Source: Paludibacteraceae bacterium (GTDB lineage: Bacteria > Bacteroidota > Bacteroidia > Bacteroidales > Paludibacteraceae). Taken from it: a stretch of 47,807 nt of DNA. Each line of letters opens with the position of its first letter. Position 1 is the first letter of the stretch. The translations under genes were made by a program, and so were the position numbers. Below are positions 9,103 to 17,488 of the stretch, piece after piece. The stretch lies in assembly GCA_016938015.1 (NCBI GenBank), contig JAFGVL010000077.1, forward strand, positions 1-47,807, read 5' to 3'. Below the pieces are notes generated by a model. The model was not told where the DNA came from. It saw nothing but the letters and a program-made list of their open reading frames with translations, and ran no database searches.

Positions 9103-9876
9103 ATGCATAATTCGGAAAAGGGCATATTTCAGCGTACAACGCTCTTGTTTGGTGAGGATAAAATGCAACTGCTGGCACAAAAAAAAGTAATTGTTTTTGG
9201 CGTAGGAGGTGTGGGTAGTTGGTGTGCCGAAAGTTTGGTACGTAGCGGAATAGTACATCTTACCCTGGTAGATTTTGATAAAGTTTGCGAAAGCAACGTA
9301 AACCGTCAGTTGCATGCTACTACTAAAACTATTGGTCAATTTAAAGTGGAAGTGCTAAAAAGCCGTTTACTCGAAATAAATCCGAATGCTCTAATTACTG
9401 CTATCCAACAAGTATATAATGCCGATACGCACGATTATTTTAATATGGAGTCCTACGATTTTATTGTGGATGCCATTGATAGTTTAGTAAGCAAAATGCA
9501 TTTAATTCGCATGGCAACAAAAACCGATGCAATCTTTATTTCGTCAATGGGAGCGGCTTTAAAGTTAGATCCCTCTAAAATTAAAGTGGCTGAGTTTTGG
9601 AAAGTGCGCGGTTGTCCATTAGCCTATATAATCAGAAAACGAATTCGTAAAGGCGATTTACCGGCAAAACCTTTTTTATGTATTTATAGCGAAGAGTTGC
9701 TCGAGAATAAGGGTCAACCGTTTTCTGTTGAATCGGACTTGCCCACTGTAGATGAATACGGTATTCGTAAAGCCGTAACAAATGGTACTGTGGCGCATAT
9801 TACAGCTATTTTCGGATTTACAATAGCCGGACTTATCATTCAAGCTGTTTATAATGAAACCAACCAACAGGAGTAG
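9103..9876 (+). CDS. tcdA: tRNA threonylcarbamoyladenosine dehydratase TcdA
   Basis: 257-residue E1-like (ThiF/MoeB superfamily) enzyme that converts t6A at position 37 of tRNA to its cyclic form ct6A using ATP. The Rossmann nucleotide-binding motif GVGGVGSWCAESLVRSGI starts near residue 33, the VDFDKVCESNVNRQLHA segment supplies the adenylation residues, and the DAIDSLVSKMHLI and ISSMGAALKLDPS segments are typical of TcdA/CsdL. There are no CxxC zinc pairs, which separates it from MoeB and ThiF. The C-terminal GLIIQAVY segment matches the hydrophobic end of the family. Length and motifs agree with TcdA. Confidence 0.9.
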   Translation: MHNSEKGIFQRTTLLFGEDKMQLLAQKKVIVFGVGGVGSWCAESLVRSGIVHLTLVDFDKVCESNVNRQLHATTKTIGQFKVEVLKSRLLEINPNALITAIQQVYNADTHDYFNMESYDFIVDAIDSLVSKMHLIRMATKTDAIFISSMGAALKLDPSKIKVAEFWKVRGCPLAYIIRKRIRKGDLPAKPFLCIYSEELLENKGQPFSVESDLPTVDEYGIRKAVTNGTVAHITAIFGFTIAGLIIQAVYNETNQQE

Positions 9877-9955
9877 AATCTTCGCCGCCGATTTTATTCC
9901 TAGTGAGTAACCGTCATCAATCACTAAAAATAGTTTTTCAGATGAAAATAATTAA

Positions 9956-9963
9956 TATATTTG
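9956..9963 (+). promoter_or_regulatory. Predicted -7 promoter element for the secreted-protein gene at 10049
   Basis: TATATTTG matches the Bacteroidota -7 consensus TAnnTTTG. The predicted start of transcription is near 9969, leaving a leader of about 80 bases that contains a short GCCC/GGGC hairpin at 9998-10014. No clear -33 element is visible. Confidence 0.5.
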
Positions 9964-10048
9964 TGTTCAAAATAACCATTCTAATTTTTAAAATTTAGCC
10001 CGATATTTTGGGGCGTGTTTTATGCAACATTATTTAAATAACATACAG

Positions 10049-10621
10049 ATGAAAAAACTTATTCTTTCTTTACTGGTAGTAGTTTCTTTTTCAGCTATGC
10101 AAGCTCAAATAACCGACGACGATTACAAAAGTTTATTGCCCTATTTGAAAGCCGAAAATTGGAAAGGAGCTTATAAAAAATCGACTAAAATGCTGAAAAA
10201 TGTTGATGATGACAGTTCAGAAAACGCAGCACTTGTTCGTTTTGTTAATTTTTATTCGGCTGCCGGTATGGTTAAACAAGGTAAAATGGAGTTCGAGAAA
10301 ATGAAGCAAATAGCTCAACAATGGAAAGGAAAAAATATGTTGTCGGCCGATTTTGTGGCATCTATGAATCCTCAAAATACACTTAATAAAACATTTTTCT
10401 CTAATTTTGACGGAGCAAACAAAGGATTTACAACAGTAACCGATAAATTTGGAAAAATTATTCTTTTCTTAGAATACGATTTTGTAAAAAGTATCGATCC
10501 AAAAGCTTTGCATGGAACAATTGTAAGCTGTGGAGGAGTAATGAACGATATTGAAGTAAATCCTCAAATGAAAACCGATTGGATAATAAAAATTAAGGTG
10601 TCTAACGCATTTATCCGTTAA
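10049..10621 (+). CDS. Secreted protein of unknown function
   Basis: 190-residue protein I do not recognise. A signal peptide is clear: MKKLILSLLVVVSFSAMQAQ, with cleavage after AQA/MQA-type residues. An upstream in-frame ATG at 10022 would place nine residues before this signal and is rejected. The first half of the mature chain (about residues 20-110) is helical and resembles tetratricopeptide-like packing (YLKAENWKGAYKKSTKMLKNV, LVRFVNFYSAAGMVKQGKMEFEKMKQIA). The second half is beta-rich, ending in DWIIKIKVSNAFIR. No lipobox and no catalytic motif. A strong terminator lies 21 bases downstream. It is probably periplasmic. Confidence 0.75.
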   Translation: MKKLILSLLVVVSFSAMQAQITDDDYKSLLPYLKAENWKGAYKKSTKMLKNVDDDSSENAALVRFVNFYSAAGMVKQGKMEFEKMKQIAQQWKGKNMLSADFVASMNPQNTLNKTFFSNFDGANKGFTTVTDKFGKIILFLEYDFVKSIDPKALHGTIVSCGGVMNDIEVNPQMKTDWIIKIKVSNAFIR

Positions 10622-10641
10622 CTATAACAAACTAACAATAG

Positions 10642-10687
10642 GCCCTTAAGTTTTATTATTCAACCTAATAAACTTAAGGGCTTTTTT
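10642..10687 (+). terminator. Strong rho-independent terminator immediately before the PatB-like start codon
   Basis: Twelve-base perfect stem GCCCTTAAGTTT / AAACTTAAGGGC with a 16-base loop, then TTTTTTATT. It closes the secreted-protein transcript, yet the next start codon is only six bases after the T run (10694), leaving no room for a separate promoter downstream of the hairpin. Confidence 0.85.
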
Positions 10688-10693
10688 ATTATT

Positions 10694-11869
10694 ATGACCT
10701 ATAATTATGATGAAATAATTGATAGACGTGGTACCTCGTCGTACAAAATAGACCTTTGTAAGTCACGTTTTGGCACCGACGATTTATTACCGCTTTGGGT
10801 GGCCGATATGGATTTTCGCACACCCGATTTTGTGATGAACGCCATCCGCGAACGATGCATGCATGAAGTATTGGGATACACCATTCGCAACAAAGATTTC
10901 AACCAGCCATTTATCGATTGGGTTTATTACAAACACAATTGGCAAGTGCAAAACGAATGGATAGGCTTTGTGCCGGGAGTGGTTATGGGTATGTCTACAG
11001 CCGTATTGGCATATACTAATCAAGGCGATAAAATAATTATTCAGCCTCCAGTTTATCCTCCTTTTTTTAGCGTAGTAAAAAATCATAAACGGGAACTGGT
11101 GCTCAACCAACTTATTTTTGAAAACGGGCAGTACCGCATGAATTTTGACGAACTGAAAAAGCAGGCTGCCGACCCAAAAGTAAAAATGATGTTGCTTTGC
11201 AGTCCCCACAATCCCGGAGGAAGAGTTTGGAGCAAAGAGGAGCTACAGGAGCTTGCCGAAATATGTGCCCAACACCATGTGCTGGTATTATCTGATGAAA
11301 TTCATGCCGACCTTGTATTGCCCGGATATACCCATACCCCCTTTGCTATGGTAAGCGAAACGGCCAAACAAAACAGCATTACCTTAATGGCTCCAAGTAA
11401 AACCTTTAATATTCCGGGTTTGGGTAGTTCGTCGTATATTATTCCTAACAAAAATCTGTTTAATCTGTACGACACACAAATACACCATTTAGAAATTGGA
11501 GCAGGTTCTCTTTTTGCTTATACAGCTACTACTGCTGCATACAACTACGGCGCCGATTGGTTAAAGCAGCTTATCAGCTACATACAAGGCAATATCGATT
11601 TTGTAAGTATGTACATACAAAAGCATATCCCTAAAGTAAAAATTGTTGTTCCTCAAGCCTCATTTTTAATTTGGTTAGACTTTTCTGCTTTAAATATGAC
11701 AGATGCTGAAGTACAAGATATATTGGTAAACAAAGCCAAACTTGGTTTTAATCCCGGAACAACATTTGGTCCCGGAGGTAGCGGTTTTCATCGCATGAAT
11801 GTGGGATGTTCTCGTTTAGTAGTGCAAGAAGCTATGCAACGCTTACATACAGCTTTAGAGAAACTATAA
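10694..11869 (+). CDS. PatB/MalY-type aminotransferase fold cystathionine beta-lyase
   Basis: 391-residue pyridoxal-phosphate enzyme of the PatB/MalY C-S lyase group, which cleaves cystathionine or cysteine conjugates to homocysteine/thiols, ammonia and pyruvate. The N-terminal FGTDDLLPLWVADMDFRTP is the hallmark of this group, CSPHNPGGRVW carries the conserved Asn, SDEIHADLVLPG the PLP-binding Asp, and the Schiff-base lysine is Lys236 in MAPSKTFNIPG. The C-terminal GSGFHRMNVGCSR matches the Arg that binds the substrate carboxylate. Its start lies just behind a strong terminator, and the LuxR-type regulator begins two bases after its stop, so the pair is co-translated. Confidence 0.9.
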   Translation: MTYNYDEIIDRRGTSSYKIDLCKSRFGTDDLLPLWVADMDFRTPDFVMNAIRERCMHEVLGYTIRNKDFNQPFIDWVYYKHNWQVQNEWIGFVPGVVMGMSTAVLAYTNQGDKIIIQPPVYPPFFSVVKNHKRELVLNQLIFENGQYRMNFDELKKQAADPKVKMMLLCSPHNPGGRVWSKEELQELAEICAQHHVLVLSDEIHADLVLPGYTHTPFAMVSETAKQNSITLMAPSKTFNIPGLGSSSYIIPNKNLFNLYDTQIHHLEIGAGSLFAYTATTAAYNYGADWLKQLISYIQGNIDFVSMYIQKHIPKVKIVVPQASFLIWLDFSALNMTDAEVQDILVNKAKLGFNPGTTFGPGGSGFHRMNVGCSRLVVQEAMQRLHTALEKL

Positions 11870-11871
11870 AA

Positions 11872-12531
11872 ATGAATACAACGAATTACCTCCTTGCAGA
11901 TAACCAAGACTTAAGTTGTTTAGGCTTTATGTATCTTATAGAGCAACAAAATAAACAACAAAAAGTTGTTTGCGTAAAAACAAAAGCCGAACTTCAAGGG
12001 CGACTTCAAACTCAGCCCGAATCCTTGGTTATTTTTGATTTCTTTTCGTTTGATTGGGATACAGTGGAAGAAGTAAGTTTAATTTCAAAGGCTTTTCCTG
12101 CTTCAAAATGGCTGTGCATAATAGAGGTAGTAGATGAAAAATTTATACATCAACTTACAAAATTACTCCCCGAAGTAAATATAGAACTTAAAACCGGCAG
12201 CAAAGAAGAATTATTGGCCGCAATTAATGCGAGTACCCAAGGCAAAAAATACTATTGCAGCGAAGCACTGGAAATTTTATTAGGAAACAAAAAACAACAC
12301 ACAGAAGATAAGCGGATTACACAACTTACACCTACCGAAAGAGAAATTGTACAGCTTTTAGCGCAAGGAAAAACAACCAAAGATATTGCAAACGAAAGGC
12401 ATTTAAGTTACCACACGGTAATAACCCACCGCAAAAACATCTTTCGGAAACTAGAAATTAATACCGTACACGAATTAACCAAATATGCCCTAAAAAATGG
12501 TTTGGTCGATTTAACGGAATATTATATTTAA
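11872..12531 (+). CDS. LuxR-family response regulator with degenerate receiver
   Basis: 219-residue transcription factor. The C-terminal 65 residues form a LuxR/FixJ-type helix-turn-helix: LTPTEREIVQLLAQGKTTKDIANERHLS, then YHTVITHRKNIFRKLEINTV. The N-terminal half looks like a receiver domain: an acidic pocket at ADNQDL, a candidate phospho-acceptor Asp in VIFDF, and a Lys in IELKTGSKEELLAA, but the glycine/threonine switch residues are poorly preserved and no sensor kinase is nearby. The frame extends upstream to 11806, but ATG 11872 is two bases after the C-S lyase gene and gives a sensible receiver start. It probably responds to something other than classical phosphorylation, or uses a distant kinase. 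Confidence 0.85.
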   Translation: MNTTNYLLADNQDLSCLGFMYLIEQQNKQQKVVCVKTKAELQGRLQTQPESLVIFDFFSFDWDTVEEVSLISKAFPASKWLCIIEVVDEKFIHQLTKLLPEVNIELKTGSKEELLAAINASTQGKKYYCSEALEILLGNKKQHTEDKRITQLTPTEREIVQLLAQGKTTKDIANERHLSYHTVITHRKNIFRKLEINTVHELTKYALKNGLVDLTEYYI

Positions 12532-12621
12532 CTCTTTAAAATTCCACAAAAGGAAATAACTCAATCAATACGATAATAAATTTCAATAAAAAATCAAGAA
12601 AGTTAATTTTCTCATACCAAC

Positions 12622-12654
12622 TTGATACTAAATAGAAAACTTATTTTAAATTTG
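12622..12654 (+). promoter_or_regulatory. Predicted promoter of the first restriction-modification operon
   Basis: A -7 element TAAATTTG at 12647-12654 preceded by TTG at 12622-12624 (22-base spacer) matches the Bacteroidota TTTG-N~20-TAnnTTTG layout. Predicted start about 12660, a leader of about 34 bases. The leader contains an inverted repeat (next entry). Confidence 0.6.
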
Positions 12655-12665
12655 CAAAAAAAAGG

Positions 12666-12683
12666 TCAAATCATTTTTTGATT
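12666..12683. promoter_or_regulatory. Candidate operator in the XRE-regulator leader
   Basis: An AT-rich inverted repeat AATCA-N5-TGATT (12669-12683) with a nested alternative TCAAA-N6-TTTGA (12666-12681). It sits between the predicted transcription start and the XRE start codon, where a bound regulator would block transcription. Arms are only five bases and the region is AT-rich, so this could be chance. Confidence 0.3.
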
Positions 12684-12693
12684 AAATTACAAA

Positions 12694-13017
12694 ATGGCAA
12701 GTTTCGGACAATTTATTAAGACAGAAAGAGAGAAACGAGAATGGACTCAAACAGAGTTTGGTGCAAAAATTGGCATTAACACAAGTGCTATAAGTCGTAT
12801 TGAGAATGGAAGTCAAAAATTCAGTAAATCTAAATTGAAAAAATTGGCAGAATTATTTCAAATAGAAAACCAGAAAATTGTAGACTTGTTTTTTGCAGAT
12901 AAGTTTGCTAACGAAGCTTTCAAATACAAATGTTCAGATTCAATTTTCATTGTTGCTGAAAATGCTTCAAATTACATTAAGAATAAAAATGTGAAACAAG
13001 GAGAGTTAGAACTATGA
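12694..13017 (+). CDS. XRE-family regulator of the restriction-modification operon
   Basis: 107-residue DNA-binding protein. Residues about 3-62 are a Cro/C1-type helix-turn-helix: FGQFIKTEREKREWTQTEFG, then AKIGINTSAISRIENG, then a LKKLAELFQIE helix. The last 40 residues are an extension that may dimerise. Its position as first gene, with a 4-base ATGA overlap to the cytosine methyltransferase, points to a controller that times modification before restriction, although it is longer than classical C proteins (about 80-100 residues). The upstream DNA has a possible operator but not the double GACT/AGTC C-box seen at the second system. Base composition is more AT-rich than the flanking genes. 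Confidence 0.85.
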   Translation: MASFGQFIKTEREKREWTQTEFGAKIGINTSAISRIENGSQKFSKSKLKKLAELFQIENQKIVDLFFADKFANEAFKYKCSDSIFIVAENASNYIKNKNVKQGELEL

Positions 13018-14012
13018 ATAACAAATTAAAATACATTGACTTGTTTTCAGGTTCAGGTGGTTTTTCATTAGGCTTTGACAATAAAGGATTTCAAAATGTT
13101 TTTTCTATTGATATTGAGTCAAGTTTTTGCGAAACTTATAAATTTAATTTTCCTAAACACCAATTAATTGAAAAAGACATTTGCGACTTATCTGATTCTG
13201 AAATTTTATATTTAAAAGAGTTTAATGAAATTGAGGTTGTAATTGGCGGTCCACCTTGTCAAGGTTTTAGTATGGCTGGAAATATTGGGCGGAAGTTTAT
13301 TGACGACCCCAGAAATAAATTGTTTAAAGAATTTGTAAGGGTTGTAAAAGTTGTTAAACCAAAGTTTTTTGTAATGGAAAATGTTGCAAGGCTTTACAAT
13401 CACAATAAAGGAGAAACAAGAAAAGAAATCATTACGGATTTTCAAAAAATTGGGTATAAAGTTGAATGCAAAATTCTTAATTCAGCAGATTTTGGTGTAC
13501 CTCAAGTTAGAAAGAGAGTAATATTTATTGGCACAAATCAAAATAAAGAAATCATTTTTCCAAGAAAGACTGTGCAAAAATATTTAACTGTTAAAGAAGT
13601 TCTTGATAGTTATCCGGCTCTAGAATCAGGAGAAGAATCAACAATTCCAAACCATATTGCAATGAATCATTCTAACCAAATGCTTGAAAAGATGAAATAT
13701 GTAAAAAATGGCGGAAATAGAGAAGAAATTCCAGTAAATATTAGACCAAAATCAGGAGATATAAGAAAATACATTCGCTATAAAAGTGATGAACCTTCGG
13801 TTTGCGTTACAGGTGATATGCGAAAAATATTTCATTATGAACAAAACCGAGCTTTAACAGTAAGAGAACTAGCAAAACTTCAATCATATCCTGATGATTT
13901 TGTATTTAAAGGATCGAAAATATCACAACAACAACAAGTGGGTAATTCTGTACCACCAAAAATGGCAGAAGCAATTGCAGAGGTAATAATTAAAATGTCT
14001 GAAAATGTTTAA
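13014..14012 (+). CDS. C5-cytosine DNA methyltransferase
   Basis: 332-residue m5C methyltransferase with the conserved motifs in order: I (DLFSGSGGFSLGF, SAM binding), IV (GGPPCQGFS, catalytic Cys), VI (FFVMENV), VIII (PQVRKRVIFIG), and IX-X at the end (RALTVRELAKLQSYPDDF, QVGNSVPPKMAEAIAEVI). The target-recognition region between VIII and IX is short (about residues 185-260), so the target is probably a small site. The gene overlaps both neighbours (4 and 8 bases). Together with the adenine methyltransferase and HNH protein it forms one RM unit in which different bases are methylated, most likely on the two strands of an asymmetric site. The sequence recognised is not deducible by eye. Confidence 0.95.
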   Translation: MNNKLKYIDLFSGSGGFSLGFDNKGFQNVFSIDIESSFCETYKFNFPKHQLIEKDICDLSDSEILYLKEFNEIEVVIGGPPCQGFSMAGNIGRKFIDDPRNKLFKEFVRVVKVVKPKFFVMENVARLYNHNKGETRKEIITDFQKIGYKVECKILNSADFGVPQVRKRVIFIGTNQNKEIIFPRKTVQKYLTVKEVLDSYPALESGEESTIPNHIAMNHSNQMLEKMKYVKNGGNREEIPVNIRPKSGDIRKYIRYKSDEPSVCVTGDMRKIFHYEQNRALTVRELAKLQSYPDDFVFKGSKISQQQQVGNSVPPKMAEAIAEVIIKMSENV

Positions 14013-15054
14013 ATATCCAAAGGTTAATTATATAGGTAATAAAGATAAAATCGCAAAATGGATTTGCGACCAATTTCCCGCTGACGCTAAAACTTTATTT
14101 GATGCTTTTTCTGGTGGTTGTTCTTTAAGTTATGAAGCAAAGTGTAGAGGATTTGAAGTTTATACGAATGACATTTTAAAAATCAATTATCATATTGCCA
14201 ATGCTTTAATACAAAATAATTCATCTGTTTTATCCAAAGAAGATATTGAAATCATTTTTTCAGGCGAACCATTTGAAGGTTTTATGTTTGAAAATTATTC
14301 AGAGGTTTTTTTCTTCCCTGAAGAATGCAAAGAACTTGATTTGTATAGAAAGAATATTGAAAAATTAGATTCGGAAACTAAAAAATCACTCGCTTTTGCA
14401 TTAATGCGTAGAACTATGATTCGTAAAATGCCTTACTCACGTTTCAATATAAATTGGGACAAGATAAAGCAACTAAGAGATGAAGAATATAGTTATGAAA
14501 AATATAAACGCAAAAGAGCATATCACAATAAGTCATTCAAATATCATTTCTTACAAAATGTAAATGAATATAATAATGCTGTTTTTAATAATTCTAAAAA
14601 TAATGTTGCGTACAATGATGATGTCTTTAACTTATTAGACAATATTAAAGCAGACATTATTTATTTAGACCCGCCATACACAGGCACAATGAATAATTAT
14701 TTTGGTTTTTATGGTCTAATTGATGATTTTATTGAAACATCAAAAACAGTCCCATTTGAAAATAATTTTGTTGACAGAAAAACAGTAGGCTTATTATTTG
14801 ATAGATTATTTTCAAAATTATCAAATTTTAAATATTGGATATTGAGTTATAACAATTCATCATTTCCAACAAAAAATGAGTTGTTATTTATACTTAATAA
14901 ATATTCAAATAATGTTCAAGTAATTGAGCGAAAACACAACTACAAAATTACAGGAAAGGAAAAAAAAGAAGTGAATAAAGAATATTTATTCATAGTAAAA
15001 AATGAACTTTATCAAGAAAATACTAAGGAAAATTATGCAACAGCAGAATTATGA
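14005..15054 (+). CDS. N6-adenine DNA methyltransferase (alpha class, D12-type)
   Basis: 349-residue adenine methyltransferase. Motif X (NYIGNKDKIAKWI) is at the very N terminus, motif I (LFDAFSGGCSLSYEAKCRG) follows, and the catalytic motif IV (DIIYLDPPYTG) is near residue 225, giving the X-I-(TRD)-IV order of the alpha group to which Dam and the FokI/HphI-type enzymes belong. The target-recognition domain lies between I and IV. It overlaps the cytosine methyltransferase by 8 bases and the nuclease by 20. It is distinct from generic orphan Dam because it is embedded in an RM operon. Confidence 0.93.
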   Translation: MFKYPKVNYIGNKDKIAKWICDQFPADAKTLFDAFSGGCSLSYEAKCRGFEVYTNDILKINYHIANALIQNNSSVLSKEDIEIIFSGEPFEGFMFENYSEVFFFPEECKELDLYRKNIEKLDSETKKSLAFALMRRTMIRKMPYSRFNINWDKIKQLRDEEYSYEKYKRKRAYHNKSFKYHFLQNVNEYNNAVFNNSKNNVAYNDDVFNLLDNIKADIIYLDPPYTGTMNNYFGFYGLIDDFIETSKTVPFENNFVDRKTVGLLFDRLFSKLSNFKYWILSYNNSSFPTKNELLFILNKYSNNVQVIERKHNYKITGKEKKEVNKEYLFIVKNELYQENTKENYATAEL

Positions 15055-16108
15055 ATCATATTGGGCATTAACTAATGCGTTTACAAATTATAAATTAAAT
15101 GGTAAGTTTTACAAAACAGTAAAGATTTGTGTTGATTTTATTGATAAATATTCTAACGAAAAATACAGTTCAGAAAAATATGTAAGATTGCAAAAACTTA
15201 TTAAACAATCTTTGCCAAAAGATGAATTATCAATACGTAAGTCAATAAATCAGTTAGTGAAAATGGGGGTTATAAATCCCTTTCTAGTGTCTTACAATCA
15301 TTTAACAAAAGATTATCTAAATTCAAAAACAGAAAAAAAAGCCAAAACAATATTATCAAAAATTGTTTATTCTAATTTTAGTGCAAATAAGGCTGTTAAT
15401 GAAGAAAATAACATAAACCATTTAAGTTTTCTAGTAAGGACTTTAGTGGAGTTTGGTAATCTTTCAAAAGAGCAAGTTACAGGATTAATGTTAGTTGATT
15501 TAAATACATATAATGGCACTTTTATTTCACAGGATGATATTTTATACTATCAAAATTTAGCAATTGAAATTGATTTTGCAGGCAGAAAGTACAATCAAAT
15601 TGACCATTTTTGGAATCTTTTAGGCAAATTAGACGATTTGAAAATTGTAAATAATAGGCTATATTTTGAAGAAGATGCAAAACGTATTTTTGGTGAAGAT
15701 TTAAAGGTAGTAACAAAAGTGAGAGACCCATATTTACACCGATTATATAAAAATCAACTTCAAGAAGAATGTGAAGAATTATATGGTAATCCAGTTTGTG
15801 TTTTAGAGAAATTAACTTATCCAGTTTTAATAGCAAGTCATATTAAGCCCTTTATTGAATCGAATGAAATAGAAGCTTATGACCCAAATAATGGACTGCT
15901 TTTAAGCCGAACAATTGATTCACTTTTTGACTTAAAGTATATTTCATTCACAGACGAAGGGAAAATTATTTTTTCAAAACGATTATCAGGTGATGTGGTT
16001 GAATTTTGGAAAAATTATACATTAGATAAGCATATATTAAACGAACAAAGACGTAAATACTTAGAATATCATAGACAATTATTGACAAAAATTGATGCAG
16101 TAGCTTAA
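15035..16108 (+). CDS. HNH restriction endonuclease of the first RM system
   Basis: 357-residue protein whose C terminus is an HNH_2-type nuclease: LIASHIKPFIES (catalytic His about 269), YDPNNGLLLSRTIDSLFD (Asn about 285-286; Asp about 295 where the third residue of the classical HNH sits), then ISFTDEGKIIFS. These features are typical of the HNH restriction enzymes. The first ~250 residues have no recognisable motif and presumably recognise DNA. The longest frame starts at 15002, but ATG 15035 follows an AAGGAA stretch and keeps a normal overlap of 20 bases with the methyltransferase. The likely function is cleavage of unmethylated DNA at the site methylated by the two upstream enzymes. Confidence 0.85.
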   Translation: MQQQNYESYWALTNAFTNYKLNGKFYKTVKICVDFIDKYSNEKYSSEKYVRLQKLIKQSLPKDELSIRKSINQLVKMGVINPFLVSYNHLTKDYLNSKTEKKAKTILSKIVYSNFSANKAVNEENNINHLSFLVRTLVEFGNLSKEQVTGLMLVDLNTYNGTFISQDDILYYQNLAIEIDFAGRKYNQIDHFWNLLGKLDDLKIVNNRLYFEEDAKRIFGEDLKVVTKVRDPYLHRLYKNQLQEECEELYGNPVCVLEKLTYPVLIASHIKPFIESNEIEAYDPNNGLLLSRTIDSLFDLKYISFTDEGKIIFSKRLSGDVVEFWKNYTLDKHILNEQRRKYLEYHRQLLTKIDAVA

Positions 16109-16153
16109 AGCTATAATTTACTAACAAAGAGAACTTTGCAACAAGAAAATACA

Positions 16154-16197
16154 TTAAGCTGGATTTAATCAAAAGATTAAGCTTAAGTGCTTTTTTG
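16154..16197 (+). terminator. Terminator of the first restriction-modification operon
   Basis: Interrupted stem: TTAAGC pairs with GCTTAA and TTAATC with GATTAA, with a five-base bulge on the left arm and an AAAA loop, followed by GTGCTTTTTT. It lies 45 bases after the endonuclease stop, before the convergent aroA. A second short hairpin (CAAAG-AGAA-CTTTG, 16125-16138) precedes it. Confidence 0.6.
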
Positions 16198-16255
16198 GCA
16201 TAGATGTCAGAAATAGTTGTCTCACAGAGAGTAAAGTTCCTCTTTTTTTGCGAAT

Positions 16256-17482
16256 TTAGGAGACTATTTCTTCAATACCAAATCCCATCATTTTTAAATC
16301 TTCCCAAAAGTTCGGATACGATTTGCTTACCACCTGTGGGTTATTGATGGTGATTTTGTGATTAAATGCTATTGGTGCAAACGCCATAGCCATACGGTGA
16401 TCGTCGTAGGTATCTATTTCAATTTTTTTAGCAGGGTTACAGCGCTCTCCGTTCCATTCCATTACACCGGGTTTTGTTTCGCATACAACATACCCTACTT
16501 TTTTCAATTCGTTGATTAAAGCGGCAATTCTATCTGTTTCTTTAATTTTTAAACTTTGTAAACCCGAAAAACGAAACGGTACTTGCAACATACAGCAAGT
16601 CACCACAAAAGTTTGTGCCATATCGGGTTGGTTCACAAAGTTGTACAACAGTTTTTTTGGAGTAGCTCCGTTTAAAGTAAGCAATATACCCTCTTTTTTA
16701 TACCTTGTTTTTACGCCCAATTTTTGAAACAAAGAAGCTATTTTAGCATCGCCCTGAGCACTGTTTTTACGCAAGCCTTCTAAAAAAACCTCGCCTTTGC
16801 CACACAAAAGCAACAATTGGTACCAATACGAAGCAGCTGACCAATCGCTCTCTACCGTATAGGCTATGGGCTTGTATATTTGTGGTGCAATGCTAATGGT
16901 ATTTTTATGCCACAGTACCTTTACGCCAAATTCTTCCATCATACTTGCTGTAAGCTGTATATAAGGTACTGAAATAACGGTTCCGGTAAGGGTTATTGTT
17001 AAGCCTTTTTTCATGGTAGGAGCTATCATCATTAAGGCAGAAATATACTGACTGCTTACCCCTCCGCTCAAGGCTATTTCTCCTCCTTCTAAGGCACTAC
17101 CGTAAATGCGCAAAGGAGGATAACCTTCTTTTTCAACATACTCTATTTTTGCTCCCAACGAATTCAACGCATCAACCAATAATTTGATAGGCCGTTGCTT
17201 CATTCGTTCGCTACCGGTAATGGTCCATTCGCCAATAATTTTCGATAAAAAAGCGGTTAAAAAACGCATGGCAGTTCCTGCTGCGCCAATATCAAAAATT
17301 GTATCGTCAGAGCTTAACGCTTTAATCATTACACGGGTATCGTCGCAATCGGAAACATTTGCAATTTCCAAATCGCTATACGAAAGCGCATGTAAAATTA
17401 AAGCACGATTACTGATGCTTTTAGAGGAAGGCAATTTGATGCTGCCTTTTATTTCGTTTGGGGGAGTTAAAAAATAGTTCAT
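16256..17482 (-). CDS. aroA: 3-phosphoshikimate 1-carboxyvinyltransferase (EPSP synthase)
   Basis: 408-residue enzyme transferring the enolpyruvyl group from PEP to shikimate-3-phosphate in aromatic amino acid synthesis. Signatures: LPSSKSISNRALILHALS near the N terminus, then FDIGAAGTAMRFLTAFL, the ISALMMIAPTM segment, and the C-terminal LKIKETDRIAALINELKK and YDDHRMAMAFAP. All match the family, including the DHRMAM substrate-binding loop. The ATG at 17482 is used; a TTG three codons upstream falls inside the -7 promoter element, so it cannot be the start of the same transcript. It converges on the RM operon. Confidence 0.96.
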   Translation of the reverse strand: MNYFLTPPNEIKGSIKLPSSKSISNRALILHALSYSDLEIANVSDCDDTRVMIKALSSDDTIFDIGAAGTAMRFLTAFLSKIIGEWTITGSERMKQRPIKLLVDALNSLGAKIEYVEKEGYPPLRIYGSALEGGEIALSGGVSSQYISALMMIAPTMKKGLTITLTGTVISVPYIQLTASMMEEFGVKVLWHKNTISIAPQIYKPIAYTVESDWSAASYWYQLLLLCGKGEVFLEGLRKNSAQGDAKIASLFQKLGVKTRYKKEGILLTLNGATPKKLLYNFVNQPDMAQTFVVTCCMLQVPFRFSGLQSLKIKETDRIAALINELKKVGYVVCETKPGVMEWNGERCNPAKKIEIDTYDDHRMAMAFAPIAFNHKITINNPQVVSKSYPNFWEDLKMMGFGIEEIVS

Positions 17483-17488
17483 TGGCTG

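Noticed and set aside
9998-10014. Short GCCC/GGGC hairpin in the leader of the secreted-protein gene, as a riboswitch or attenuator
   Set aside because: Only four pairs, no conserved aptamer features, no T run.
15035-16108. HNH gene as a homing endonuclease or intron remnant
   Set aside because: It is complete, fused in a co-translated RM operon, and shows the HNH_2-type layout of restriction enzymes.
16125-16138. CAAAG-AGAA-CTTTG hairpin after the HNH nuclease gene as the main terminator
   Set aside because: Stem of five pairs without a T run; the hairpin at 16154-16197 is the better candidate.
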